DNA of 64,000 bases from Lineus longissimus (taxonomy: Eukaryota; Nemertea; Pilidiophora; Heteronemertea; Lineidae): positions 7,008,001 through 7,072,000 of the forward strand of contig NC_088323.1 of NCBI RefSeq assembly GCF_910592395.1, given 5' to 3'. The notes below the pieces were generated by a model. It made no database searches. It worked only from the letters and a program-made list of their open reading frames with translations, and was not told where the DNA came from. Shown in pieces: positions 39,501-54,500 of this stretch; position 1 is the first letter of the stretch; every line of letters begins with the position of its first letter. The translations under genes and the position numbers were made by a program.

Positions 39501-42500
39501 TTATCCTAGACATGGCATGAGCCTTAGTACAAACGCAGAATCGTGTCCTTGCTATCGGCGAGACTTGGGGAGTGACAAAAAAGTCACTGCACGTAAAAGC
39601 CTTCTTACCAAATGCTTCACCTTCCTCATTCTTCGAAGAAGACATTTTTTCCATCCCCAACAACCACCGATGGCTGGTTGCAAGCCTGTCCTCTGCTCTC
39701 GCAATTTTCTGATCAAACAGCCATTTTTTGCGCCCAGTGATGCTGTAAGATGAGTGGAGACATTTTTCTGTTGGCTTTCATGTCTTTTATCTAACAGAAT
39801 GATTCTTTGATGCAGTGGCAAGGGGATGTGTGAAGTGTCGCGACAAAAATTGGCAATTAGTCATGGTAAACCACGAAATTTGCGCATGTTTGTGTGTTTT
39901 CTTTGCAGAATGGATGACAAAGCACTAAACATTGAATTCTGGAAGCAAACACCATGTTTAGTCTATCATCAGGTGAAATTGGGCAAATTTACCCAATTCA
40001 AGCATCACAAAGATTTCACGGTTCACAGAAGCTCACCAATATTTTACATGCAGTAAACTGTGCCTTTATGTCCTCAACACGAGATTTTTTTTCTCCAAGT
40101 GCTGGATGGTTTCCAGTGACACTGCACTGTCACTGTCGATCTGAAACTCATCTTTGTGCCAAGTAAAAAGAACATATCTATGCAATTACTGCCATGGAAT
40201 TGGCATTCTGGCACCTCTACCGGATCTATTCTGGGACTCAAAAGGTGAGGAGATTGCTTAAGGAACGAGCTTGTGATATCCAATTCTGTCACTTCTTTGC
40301 AAACTGATGATCAGTGCCATTCTGAACATTGCTTCTCCCTGATCTCCAATTCTCGCCGAGTCATTTCGCTCACATAAGGTAAGGCCACCTAATGTTAATT
40401 TCATGGTTATCATCACCGCTTTCGCCTAATTTTGAGCCTGCCCAAGGTATCAAGGTTGACAATAGATCAAGTATTGCAGGAAGTATTCATCTTACATTTC
40501 TGATCTCCTTATATGAAGCAGAATCGATTTCATAATGCTGCAATGTCGCTTTCTATGGTGACATTGCGGATGTGTCGGTATAATTGGGACTTAAAAGGAG
40601 CTTAGCCTGCAATAAGTCGGTTCCTGGTACAAATCATGATGTTCTGACAAATGATAAAGATTAGTTTTTATTGCGACAGCATGAAAGTGCCAATCTGAGT
40701 AAAGTAGCAAGGCGTAACGTAACGACAGCTTCCTGTGCCATACCTTTGTATCGTGATTCAGGTATTTATTCGCTTCTTTCATGACTTTTATTGAATCTGC
40801 TCCCAACAGTTCCGTGCAGCGAGTTTCATATTCTCAGAGCTCAAAGCTTTACCAAGGACGACAGTAGATCAAACTGATGGATGTAGCGTTTTGATCTTTT
40901 GAGCTCATTTTTGGGGAGGTTATACAATACGGTGGCGACCATCATCGTCGTCCATTAGCGGAGCATCAACGGCCAAAACTTGCGGATACATTATCTCCGG
41001 TATAGGAAAGATGATATCGCAGTGATGTCACTTTCTGGTGTTAGAATTGCGCATTTGCCTGCAAATTGTTTGATGATGAGAAAGGCTTATCCTGCATTTT
41101 ACCTTTTCCTTGGCTAAACCATGATAGATAATGGGGACAAATTGTCGGAGAGTTGTTAGCGGGTGATAAAGACAAGCTTTTTTTGCAAAGTAGCTAAGAA
41201 TCAGAAACGGCTTTGTTGTGGGAAGCGTGGTGGTTCAGCAGAAGAACATGAGACTTGTGATTGAGATGTTGTGGGTTTCGAGCTTGGGCCAATCCCACTA
41301 GGTACTTTCAACTGGCCTGAAATGGCCAAGTGTTTTGCAGTACACGCCTTGGTTTCTACAGAAAGATTTCTGGATAATGCTATAGGGAGTGAATATCAGC
41401 CTGAAGTGGCGTATAAAATTCAAATGGCCTTATCTCACAATTCGACAAAATATCTAGGAAATAACCTCTTCTTGTTCATAAAGGCAGGCACTCCTTTGAG
41501 ATGGCAAATGAAGATGTGGTTTGATGGCCTAAACCAGATATTTAAAATCTTTCGCTTTCGTCTCTCAACAGTGTCGATGTTTGAAATATGTCATCGGTTA
41601 GCTGACCATCCAAGTCATGTCAGGACAAAATCATGTGTCATAATATCTTCCAACTGAAGTATTTTGCCACCAATGTATTGTCATTTACCCCAATGGTCAG
41701 TGCCCCTTCCCAGGTTGACATGGGAAGTGAGTGTTGGCTAACAAGCTGGCTAAATCGATTTGCTGACGTTTTTATCGCAGTTGTTTTGGCACGCTCAATC
41801 AGTGCGGAAATGCTGGACGATTGGCTGTATCCGCTGCCTAGACCAGAGTAGCTGCAGTGAATGCCTGATGTCGAGTTCAGGCATGTCTCTATGTCGACTG
41901 GAGATTAAACATGGACTCCTCAAGGCCTGTCCAGGCATTTTATGAGTATAGGAGGGGACAGGCATTGACAGATGGCACTGGAACACCCATGCAAAAGATT
42001 AAGGGGTCACTGTACAAGAACCTGGTAACCATCATTTCTATCATTTTAGAAAAGTGGGTTTTGATTGCAGCCACTGAGTCACTGGTTATAAAATTTTGGG
42101 CCAATAATGTCATCCCCAGTGAAACTGCTGTTTAGGGCATTTTGCTTTTCGGGTTATTTCCAGTACCTAAAGACAGGCACCACGTACAGCAATGCTTTCG
42201 ATCTGAGGGCAGTCTGACGAACAAAATGATGCCAATAGCAATTTGTGGAAAATGTTTGTTACAGGGTTCTTGCAGTGTCCCCTTTATCTGTCACTATTTC
42301 TGATGATGTTCCTCCTTGAGAGTAATTGCATACCGGTGGCATGATATTACATTCCTGAGGACGATACCAATATCCGTATATCCTCGTAATTGGGTTTGTC
42401 TCTCGGTAATCTCATGAACATGATTTGTCACGATTTGTCATGGGGGATGGTTTATGACCTGTGATGCGGGTAGGGTTGAGGCATAGTGGTTACAGTGCTG

Positions 42501-45500
42501 AGTCGATGACTGAATGGTTGTGGGTTCATATGCCTTCCAGGTTAATTTGTTTCAATCAACAAATAAGTCATGCTGTCAGAAGCCACTCGCTTAACACAGG
42601 TCCCATCCGCAATTGTCTAATGTACCTCCACCTCCTAAAGGTGTAAGAGCAAAGATGGCAAACAGAGCATGCAGCATCCTAACAAAGTCAGCCAGATCAT
42701 AAGTTAGCGAAATCATAACATGTCTGGATTCGCGTCCAATTACAGCATCGCATGTGATTCGTCAATAATTCACTAGTAAATAACGACCTGGGTCTGATTC
42801 GTGCCCGGGCAGTAATTGCACTGGGCCTCCGAAGTTTATACTGATAATGACCACTGCCCAAACTCAATATTGCCCCTCGTTAAATGTGATTACTTTGGGA
42901 AAGGTGCGTTGGCATGGATGCACTGTGGAGACCGTCCGTTATCTTGTTGCCAAGGTACGAAATGCTTCCAGTTAAAGGCCCCGTTTCCTTGATCAAATGA
43001 AAGATTTAGAACGTAAGTTTGAAACATGCAAATTTTGCACCCTTGATTAATTTTAATCAAATTGATTTACCAAGATGCTGTTCAGTGCGCTAGTGTGTTG
43101 TCGTATATGGTAGAGTTCATAATATGATCTCAATCTGAAGCAATTACGCTGAATAAGCAGTTCAGAGTTCAGCCTCTCAAAGATATCTGTTGATAGTCTC
43201 GGCAACTTCATCAACACGTATCCACCAAGATCACACCAAGATCTTACTATCGCGTCAACTTCAGAAATTCTTAAATAAACATGTGCATGGTAAATATTGC
43301 TGTAGCTCCCTGAGGAAATGCCAAGTTGAAATGTCATCATCAACGAAAGTTGTATAAAATCAATCTTCTTGCAGTTTTGCTCGTGTTTCGTCCCCGAGTG
43401 AGAATGAATAACAAGACGTAAAAATCCTTAATATCATCCCGTCGAGTAGAATTTCCAGCAACGTTTCATTTCGATGTTTGCAACTCATCAATTTTGTGAA
43501 TTATTCCATTCAAACTGCTTGAGTGTTTTGATACCACTGGGGTTATAACGCCTTAAAGTCTTTGGAGATTGGAACTTTAACTGCTTTCCATCAAAACAAC
43601 TCTGAAATGTCTGTTCAAAATAAGTTCTAAAAAGGGCCTGGTTGTTGAAAATAAATTTTGTCACTCTTCAGTTATTCAGTTCTTCAGGGGAATATGTTGT
43701 TGGGTAAAAGTACTTGAGCATTGATGTTGTCTAGTGAAGGCTGTCACAATGATGAAAATTACTTCATGGCATGTGAAGTCCAGGACGGGCATCATAATCT
43801 TGTTGACGATGGCACTTGTGCTGAGGCTGCAATATCGTGCAACGTTGATAGAGCTGATAAAATAGTAGGTAACCTTTCGATATGAACTACTATGATGGTT
43901 GGGTGTCCACTATGTCAATAATGGCAGCCAACGCGGATCAGTGCATTGTTTTTTTTGCAGGATTGGAGATGGAGACAGAAAAATGTGTGTGGTTGCCAAT
44001 TAAAAGACCAATGGCATTATTAAGGCCATTATAACAGAGCAGTCCACTGCCCAGTCACCTTCCACTGTACCGGGTACCAAATTCTGACATCTACAGAACA
44101 AATTGCTATCAATCTATTGGGTGATTGTTGTGTGGTTTGGTTCACAGAATACATGCCTCACAGAGGTAAACCAAGTTAGAAGGGCTTACTAAGCCAATAT
44201 GGAAATCTTATTTCATTGATGTCCTAAAACCCCTCTAAGTAAGTATCCAATATCGCGCCTGAGCATGGCATATGAAATAGACGATTTCGCACTAATGACA
44301 AAGTGCTCCATATTTCATTTCTGTGTCGACGCCGTTCTTGTCCGTGATATAATACAATTTATCGAGTTTCGTAACCCTTGCACGAACCTAAGCTCCTCAA
44401 GAAGTACAGAGCCTCAATTGATTTCCTATTGACCTTAATACGAAGACATGAGGGCCTGATATCAACATTCTGCTCGCCTTTAAAGTAAACCGATTTGGAC
44501 TGATCAGAAAGCCCATCAAATCTCGGCTGGAATATTGAGCAATCGTGACTTTATGGCGTGTTGTAGAGGATTACTAGAAAGCTTGTTGGTTTCCGTCTAG
44601 AAGTCCTTGAAGTGGATTACTAGAAAGCCTGTTGGTTTCTGTCTCGAAGTCCTGGGAAGAGAATTACTAGAAAGCCTGTTGGTTTCCGTCTGGAAGTGCT
44701 TGAAGAGGATTACTAGAAAGCCTGTTGGTTTCTGTCTGGAAGTTTGAGAAGAGGATTACTAGAAAGCCTGTTGGTTTCTGTCTGGAAGTCCTTGAGAGGA
44801 TGACTAGAAAGCTTGTTGGTTTCTGTGTAGAAGTCCTTGAAGAGGATTACTAGAAAGCCTGTTGGTTTCTGTCTGGAAGTCCTCAAAGAGGATTAATAGA
44901 AAGCTTGTTGGTTTCTGTCTGGAAGTCCTTGGAAGAGTGTTACTGGAAAGCCTGTTGGTTTCTGTCTGGAAGTCCTTGGAAGAGGATTATATACCAGAAA
45001 ACTTGTTGGATTTCTGTCCTCACGTTTCTTGTACATCCAATCTGTCCCTTGCATTGTTGCAATGTGCATTTGTTAAAGATATCTCCTTTCATACCAAGGC
45101 GATCCACTTCTGCAAACATCTCTTAACCTACCATGCAAAGACAGAAATAGTCGATATCAGCAGCTTCCGACCTTTGAAGCAATCTGATTGGTGCGGGCCA
45201 TCGGAAAACGATTCCAATAATGTCCTAATCTACACAGTGGGCTCGTTGGCAATCGTGACTTGATACCAAGTGTGAAGAGGATGACTGGAAGGCTTGTTGG
45301 CTCGCCGATAGAGTTTAAGCAAAAACCATTGGATTGGGCGATTTATTGCCTCGTCAATAGAATTGAGGAGAAGACATTTGCGTGTGACCCTTTAACTGTG
45401 GAAACCTTGTTTTGACCTGTAATATCCCGTGCTGAGCAGTGGATAGCAATGCTTAACAGTTGTTACATAAACGAGCAATCAATATTCAAAAGTGTCGCTG

Positions 45501-48500
45501 GAATATCTATCATCAGATTCCATAGAAAATGGAAAAATAACATGTTTGATAGAAGAATGACAACAAATAAAGAATTGACTTAACCAACATTCAGATACAC
45601 GCAGTTTCCCGCACTTGTTTCACACCCAGCCCATAAAGATGAGTGGCAGATTCCTACGGGTCAGACATTTTGATTGACACATGACCGTTATAGCAGGTAC
45701 TCAATGCAGTCAGACGAAAAATATAGCGGTAGCGAGGTGGTTAAAATTCTTTTCGGCTCCCAACATCTGCCACGTTTTGTTACGAGCTGAATAGAAGACA
45801 TCTGGATAGTTCTTAACGTGCTTATCAGCAAGTGCACTGGACTCCTCAAGAATATCGACAACGGTCGTCTAATCCTTATTCTAATTCGTACAACTATCAG
45901 TGCGGGAGTCAAGAGGTTTACATGCACTCCACGTTATTGACAGAACTGTCCTTCAGCCAAGTCGGCGGTGATAGAATCGACAGTGCAGGAGTAAATAAAA
46001 TATTGACTATTCTTGAGGAGAGATGTCGACGGCCTGAATTCTGAGTGTGGCTCAAGATAACGAAAAACAAAGGCATCCTTTAAGGCAATGAACCCAACCA
46101 TTTACAGCTTGAAGCGCGTGTAATATTAATGAATGTCGTGTAAAGCCATAGGAAATCTTTTGATCCGACATATCTAGTTCATTTATTAATCTGGTGAAAT
46201 GTGGTGTGTGGGACCTGACATGTGTAGATTGGTCCGGGAGGTCTCATTTGTCAGTGTGGATTGATGGGGAGTTTTCATTGTCAAAGGTTCGTCTACAGGG
46301 AGCTTTATTTGTTACCGTATCTTGGCTTCATTGAACTTTAGTCAAAAAAGATATTCGAGAGAACATGAGATTGCCCAACACTGGTCTATTCTTGTTTGCA
46401 GATATCTTCATTATCTTTGGACTCATTTTTCGAATAATTGTTAAACTTCTTGCAATAACTGAGAGGTTTCTGGTGTAAAATCTCAATCAGATTGCAAGCT
46501 TTTTCTCTTTTTTGTCCCTTGTGATTATGATTGTAAGTCACAGCAGCAAAGATCGCTTGTTTGCGGAGCTGTAACAGAAACACATAATGAACCACCAAAA
46601 TCATGGCTGTGTTGCATGGTAGAGATTTTTATGCCGATAACAATTTCTTACTCCCAGAATTGTTCCTTCCAATATTGCCGGCACAAAAGAACACCACTAT
46701 ACCTGTCATAAGTAACCCCATTTAACATACAAAAAATCCTCTCCGACCAACACTTGAGCACGCTTACAGTAAATTCTAAACCATTTATCGATTCCCTCGG
46801 CGACACTTCTGAACAGTCAATCTCACCTCTTTACGGAAACAAATGCTTTGTAACCATTCCATTAGAGACAATCTGAGAAATGGCCACTTTTTTAGCCATT
46901 TTACGCCATTTAGCGCCAACTTCCGTTCTCAGCAATCACCTGTTTTATCAAGTGGATGACTCTTGGAGATTTATCAGAGCTCTAACGCAGAAAGAATACA
47001 TTTGCTATTCTGAATTGTTAGGATGAGTGGACTTACTCTAGTTTCAGCGATATAAGACTGCTTAACAAATTACTGTGTAATCGAAATAAGGCCAACCTGG
47101 AGAAACACATCATGTCCATTGGACAGCTATGTGTCGCTAACCCATTAGCTATCAAAATTGAATAGTCTGGATGGCATCAAACGACCATGTGCTTGAATTG
47201 AATATTCCGAGCCGGTCTGATATCAGTGAAACTAGAGTATTTCCTCTTTGGTATATTTGTGTGCCGTTATGAAGCATACATTCCAGGTTCGAAGCCGCTC
47301 CTATGATAAGGTCTGCCTCTTGATTATACTATCAAGGCAGTGCCTCCGTTATTTTCCCGGGTCTCAGTCTGGATCAAAGGGAGTATAAGTAAAAGGGTCC
47401 CAAGGACCACTACCTAATCAGGAATTCAGCAGACCAAATCTAACTAACGTGGTATTCTTCTGAGCAGATGATGGGAACGTACATTTTCTTGGGCAGTGGA
47501 AGTGTAAAAGTCAGGCTAAAAACCTGGTTGTGCGAATTTCCCTTTAACGATTGATGCACAGATTGACACGTCTTCGCTGGGGAGAACTGTGAGGGAGAGA
47601 TTTCGTGTGAGCACCAGGCTTCCCTTGTTGGAAATGTTGTCTGTTGGCGTACATATCATTGGCTCGATTCTGAAAGAAACGGTCCAAACTTTAGTGTAAA
47701 TAGAGGTTTTTCTTAGTTGTTGTTCACATTATGAGAATAATATGTGGTGTGTAGTCGTCTGATGTTATTTTTCCTTTTCCTCTGACGAAAATAAATTTAC
47801 TCTTCACCCGCTATCCATGGTATCTAATTGTGGCCTTACTCAGGTAGAGCAATAGTTTCGCAAACGTTATTCCCCTTCAGACATTGGTGACATTTCGAAT
47901 TTATATTTAGCAAAGTGGCCAATTTATTACCATGTTCTGTCAGTGGAGATGGATGATTGGGATGGTGAATTAAGGATAGCAAACTAGAGGCATTGGTTGT
48001 CAAGGTCTTAACCAAGGAAGCACCCGAGGTATTTTGTGCGCATTATAGCTCCACCCAAGTGGTATTTGGAGAGATAATCAATTATGACAGTGAGGTATCT
48101 ATTGCTATTCTAAAATACCTCAAAGTTGTTGCTTTTTTAGGCGTTATTTGCCTAGAATCTGCTTTTGACACATCTTGTACCAACCAAGAGGTTAGAGTGT
48201 ATGGATGTCCCACCAAAACCTCTGTAGCCATAACGAGGCTTGCGCATAATCCATTACAAAAATGAGACATTGTAACCAAGGTGTTTTTAAGATATGAAGC
48301 CCTAATTTCACAATACAAAAAGTTCAATTCTTAAATGTGCAATTTACTCGATGGCTAATGCGTTAGTGTCAAAGTGATTGACAAAATGGCTGCCATTAAC
48401 AAAATGGCCGACATCAATCCTGGAAATAATGGTCTTCACTTGAAATACTTAAAGTAGTGTTCTTTGGCGAGGAGACACAAACGACTCCTAACTGCTTTCT

Positions 48501-51500
48501 TGACAGCCGTTTTTGCTCCCAATCCTCTAAATCTGAATCTACTGGATAACTCTCGCCTGGAACGAGAATCGGCAAATTGAAAAAAAGAGATCATTCAGAG
48601 CAAGGTGATTTATGTCTTAATACGTCAATACACCACTTTAACATCTTTAATGGGAACATTTGTCAGTTCGTCATTGCAAGGTGGTGTGATCAGAATCCCA
48701 AGCAGGAGTCCTCTGTTCAGCAGAGATTAGCAGACTACTGGAGTTTACAAATTATCTCATAAAATTTGGGGAATTTATGACAAGCGATGATGTTGACACA
48801 CAAGGCACCGAAATTGCCCTTTGAAGAATCTTAAAATAAAATATTGAGTTGAGAACTGAGCATCAGTAGGGACATTGAAAGCTCTATATTTGGTGATTGT
48901 AAGTAGGAGGAAACCGGAGACCCCAGAGGACATTCACTGTAGCCTCTTATTGTTGCTACATCATCTCTGCACTTTACTCAACCCTGACTTCAGGTGGGCC
49001 CCAATCAAAATGTTGCCATCAGAAACCATGGTAACGCAGGAAGTTGCCCTCAAAGATTTTGATTAGCGGATAAGTGTGACTGTGGGAGTTGTGGTCATAC
49101 AAATAACAATTTGTCAGGCTCTTACTGAAAATTGTTTGTATCTTGGCAACGAGACAAGCTGCGATCTATCAGGACACACTGTGGAGTATCTTGTGGAAAG
49201 AAATAAACAGTTACAGGAGAACCTTGTTATCGAGGACACCGATGCGACTGAAGTGCTGTCCTTGATAGAGATATCAAGTTGAAAAGGCGCAACCAATCTT
49301 GGAAGGAGGACGAAGGAAGGGATGGGTGTTGTCCTGTAGAACATGTTCAATATTTTCTTATAAATAAATATAGACGAATGACATGTATGAAAAGTGGATA
49401 ACCTTTGTCATTCGTGCGATCAGTTTATCTAATCCCACCCTCAAACAACGTAATGAACACTTGCACTTCCAGTAAGCGGATAATTTCTCTTGAAGTTTGT
49501 CATGCCTTGTTTATCTGCTCCGGCTTCATCCAAGAATGAAACGACTTTAATTGGATAAAGTTACTGTTTAATCTGCGTTTCCCACGGCAACGGCGGAAGA
49601 AGCCAACGTATGAAATGTCACATCGAGATTGTGCTGCGTCTTGATATTTTTAACCATTTTAATGGTTGAGGTCTTGGAAATGAAATAGTCTCCTAAAGCT
49701 TGTCTCAATGAACTTCGAGAAAATTTAGTCATCTGATAGTTGAAATGTCTTAAATCAAAAAGCCAGACATGCAAGAGTGAATTGTGTACCATGATGCAGG
49801 AGTGAATGGGGTACCATGCAGGAGTGAATTAGGGAACCATGCTGGGGTGAATTGGGTAACATGCTGAGGTGAATTGGGTACCATGCTGGGGTGAATTTGG
49901 TACCATGCAGGAGCGAATTGGGTACCAACTTGCAGGAGTGAATTGGGTACCATGCAGGAGCGAATTGGGTACCATGCAGGAATGAATTGGGTACCAACTT
50001 GCAGGAGTCAATTGGGTACCATGCAGGAGTCAATTGGGTACCTACCTGGCAGAGATAGCCATGAATGTTGCGTTCTTGCGCTGAGAGGCATAAAAACCAA
50101 CAGGGAAACTGTTATAATGAAAAATGTCCAAAACTTTCCAAATTTTCAGTTAGATAATAAAGTTTGAAGCCATATCTCATTTTGCTCTGAAACTCTTCAT
50201 TTATTCATTATAAACTTCTGGTACACTTTCTGATAATTTCGCTCTTTCGCATCAAATGTTTTAGCTTCGTCCTGTCTCTAATTCCCATCGAGAATCCAGG
50301 TTCATCAAATCAGATTTTTCTCGGCCTGAGTCAGAATCGCGATCTTTTCCTATCCATCACTCTCCCCTGTGGTTCGTAAAATAAAGGATTCAACGTCTCG
50401 AAGGAAGTCTAGTCATAGACTAAAAAGATTTGCAGATCATTCATCCAACTTCGTGGATTAATTCACGCAGAGTTAATTCCCGATTTGAGAGTGGTTAAAA
50501 AAGCAATTTCTTGTCATCGATATTTAACTCTTTTGAGGTTCAGTTTGATGGTAAAAAGAATTTGCATGGAAGGGGTTAAGACACAAGTGAGTTATATATC
50601 CTAATTAGTAGAGTAATTTAGCAGCCTAATAAACAGCCTTTCCAGCAGACTAATTAGCAGCCTGATTAGCAGACTTGAATTACAAGACATCAACTTCTAA
50701 AGCTTGAAAATGGCATCATACAACAAAATATGCCTTGAGGATCACGTGTGGAATCCTGCTATCGCTCTTTGTCATTCTCGTTAACGGCCGTCGTACACAC
50801 GAATAGTCGTCCAATCAAAATCATCAACCGATCAGAACATACGTCAGCATGTCAATTACGCTAGTCGACATGATAAACTCGCAACTACGACGTTTGTGAA
50901 TTGGCTGGCGGCTGTGTCGTTACCGAGATATTGTGTGAAAATTTGCGCTGTTGGATGATTCATGCTTTGGGGTCTCAGGAAGTAAGGCTGAGATGTAAGC
51001 AACAAGAAAGATAATGAACTTGTTGATGATGGATACCGGTATCAATGCCTCTAGTGTCCTAGCATCTTTTTGTCTCACTTTCTTTCAGCCAAAACCATGT
51101 AAGCCTCATGAGGCCTGGTTTCAGACATTTTGTGTTTCTGTGTGCATATACAGCGGACACCTCTCTATTAAGGACAACCTGTCTATTAAGAACACTTGTT
51201 TTGGTCCCATATTGGTTGTTTCCATTCAACTTGACCTCTCTAATCAGGACACCTCTCTATTAAGGACAGCACTTGTCAGTCCCGTGGGTGTCCTTGTTAG
51301 AGAGGTTCTACTGTACATATTCAATAGTGGGTGGCTGGGTCTTTCATGGACTGATTTTAAAGGCTGGGTATGCTGTTTTTATTTGCTCGTGGGTCAGGAA
51401 AATAGAATGCAATTACATGTGTATACACAAACTGTAATGCAGTTGTCATGCATGCAACTTTGCTGAAAATTTGTATTTATAGTTTTTGTGTCTACTCAAT

Positions 51501-54500
51501 GGCAATTCCATGAAGGTTAAGTCAAATTACTACTGGATTGAGAGAGAAACTTACAGAAAGTTTCGAATAGCATCCGCCATTCCTCGTCAGCTGATCTGCT
51601 GTTGTTGTTGTTGTTGTTGTTCGGTAATAGAACTTTCGGAAGTGTGTCTCGATATTGAAATTTGAATGGCTCATTTGAGCAGCACTTGATAAGCTGAGCG
51701 GCACTTGATAAGCTGAGCAACACTTGATAAGCTGAGCGGCACTTGATAAGTTGAGCGGCACATGATAAGCTGAGCGACACTTGATAAGCTGAGCGACACT
51801 TGATAAGCTGAGCGGCACATGATAAGCTGAGCGACACTTGATAAGCTGAGCGATACTTGATAAGTTGAGCGGCACTTGATAAGTTGAGCGGCACTTGATA
51901 AGCTGAGCGACACTTGATAAGCTGAGGGACACTTGATAAGATGAGCGGCACTTGATAAGATGAGCGGCACTTGATAAGCTGAGCGGCACTTGATAAGCTG
52001 AGCGACACTTGATAAGCTGAGCGACACTTGATAAGCTGAGCGACACTTGATAAGCTGAGCGGCACTTGATAAGCTGAGCGACACTTGATAAGCTGAGCGA
52101 CACTTGATAAGCTGAGCGGCACATGATAAGCTGAGCGACACTTGATAAGCTGAGCGACACTTGATAAGCTGAGCGGCACTTGATAAGCTGAGCGGCACTT
52201 GATAAGCTGAGCGACACTTGATAAGCTGAGCGGTTATTTCAAAAATGTTTCCTCTTCGTGCCTGATTTTGTAAGCTGTCAAAAAACGTTGCGTACACCAA
52301 TTGCTTTTGATCCATTACGTGCAACTACGGATCAAAAGATAAAACTTCGACGCGCCTGGGATTAAAAAGTTATTAAACTGTGATGAATGTTTTTCCTTGG
52401 AGGATTTTAAAATGTTCAGCTAATGAGCATTCCCGTGGAGATTATGCCAAGTTTACAGCAATGTGATGTACAGCGATTCAATTGGTGTCATATTGTGCTG
52501 CTCGCCATGAAATAAAGGGCACAGGAATTTAAAAGTGGAATTTTGAGGAAAAAAAAGTATAGCTGACAACAGCAGGTCGACAGTGTCACCATCTATTATA
52601 AGAACCATGCATTAATAGTGTACATATGTCCTTTGTGCTCTCAACTCTTCAAATTCACTGTCAATGAACAGTTCTTATGATATATGTCAACAGTGTCTAT
52701 ATGCTGTTGTCAACAACTTTTTTTCTTCAAAATTTCACTTCGAAACACACTTAAGTGTTTAGTTTGAGGTGTTTTTGAATAGAAATTGATAGCGTGGCAT
52801 GTTGTAAACTTCTTTTTACTGTAAACTTATGTGTCGTTTTACTGTATCTTTCCAGGTAAGTTTACTGGTACTGACCCAAGTAAAGGTAGTCTTAACTGAT
52901 ACTGATCCAAGTCAAGGTAGTGTTTACTGATAATCATCCAAGTCAAGGAAGTGCTCCTTGTCAAGGTAGTGTTTACTGATACTGATCCAAGTCAAGGTAG
53001 TGTTTACTGATACTGTTCCAAGTCAATGTAGTGTTTATTATTGATCCAAATCACGGTAGTGATTCAAGTTAATGTAGTGTTGACTGATACTGATCCAAGT
53101 CCAGGTAGTAATACTGATACGCATAAGCCATAAGTGCTATGCTAAGATGGGCATCTAGTTTTCATAAAATGATGCAAGGATTCATAAATAGTTCACCACA
53201 TGGGCCTTACATGGTTGGCAGCGATCCTGATACACAGACAAAAACATGGAGAGGAAAATCATGTACTTTTATCGCCCTAACATCTCTTTCCAATGTGGCG
53301 ACTAATCTCATCTGGCGGGAATTCATGCTGGTCAGATGTTTGTGTATCGCCGGCAAATCTCATTAGTCGTTTTCGCCGCGGTAATATTCTCGAGGGACAT
53401 GATGCGCGGATAGCAAGTTGATGGGGGGGAATTGGTATTAATCGTCTGAGGATACGCCCCGGGAGATTACCGCTGCTTTACATGTAGGTCAGAATGCTAT
53501 TCGGCTACCTGTCATGAGTATGCATCTTGTGTGTAGACAAAGAGATTGGTCTGAGAACTTGCAAAGACCGGCGTTCGTGGTCAGTTTGGTTCCAAATGTG
53601 TTCAGAAGCTTTCATTGCTAGGTATTCCGGTTTGGTGACCCCGGTCTACTGGCCATGAAGAATACGGGTCACCCAAGGGACATCACTCCCTATGATGCAT
53701 GTAGAGCATCTTTGTACCAGAAAATGTGTGACAGGGTGTGTTTTTTTCGGCAAAGCATGACCCAAGCAGGGCAAATAAAACACCCATCTTTCAGTCGAGC
53801 CCTGCAGTAGGCCCAGAGGCATACTTCAAATGTCACCCATCACAGCAAAGACAGTCTTACTCTCTGTTTCCCGGATTCTTATGGCTCGATTGCCTGATAT
53901 TACCGCTCACGTTTTGTTTGAACATGGGTCTGTCAAGATTTACTGTTACCTTTAAAAAATCTACATCTTAGTTCTAAATCTCCTTGTGAAGAACATTATG
54001 AGCTGGGGCTTAGGGAGTATTCTGCGCCATTATATGATTGACAACTACAGCTCAAAAATGATGCTTGGCATCAATCCGCCTTTGATTACTTTTTCCCAGT
54101 GCAGTTGGGATTGATGGTAAATTTTGTAGAGAACCTTTTTTCACTGCGTCTGTAGTCATGTTGCTTTCCAATTAGTTTTTGTTTACACAAGGAAAATTTT
54201 GATGGCATTCGGATTTGATCAGATCTCATCGGGTCTTTTTGTTGTCATGTAAACAGCCCTTATTTAAAACTCCTGTAGTAAAACTCCCCACGCCATGATT
54301 TACACTGTGTTGTTCAAACGATAATTTCAAAACATAATCGATTGGCCTGTGGTGAAAAAAAGGTTGCGGAACAAATTTTAATTAGTTTTCTGGTGGATCG
54401 TCAATCTACGATCGGAATATTATTCATGCGAAGAGAAAACAGAGACAAATTGGAAGAGTTTGGTTGCCCTCTGGGCAAAAATGTTTATAGTGAAATTGAA

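Noticed and set aside
51014-51466. 150-codon plus-strand ORF
   Set aside because: It runs through the pogo-like MITE at 51149-51316 and into repeat family A; not a gene.
51517-52324. Three overlapping minus-strand ORFs of 217-231 codons
   Set aside because: They are the three frames of the 19-bp minisatellite; no start context, no domain, and the repeat explains them fully.
52855-52866. TTTCCAG|GTAAGT, a possible acceptor directly followed by a donor
   Set aside because: There would be no exon between them; a recursive splice site is conceivable in the 41.6-kb intron (AG|GTAAGT), but the position is the start of a minisatellite and no further evidence supports it.
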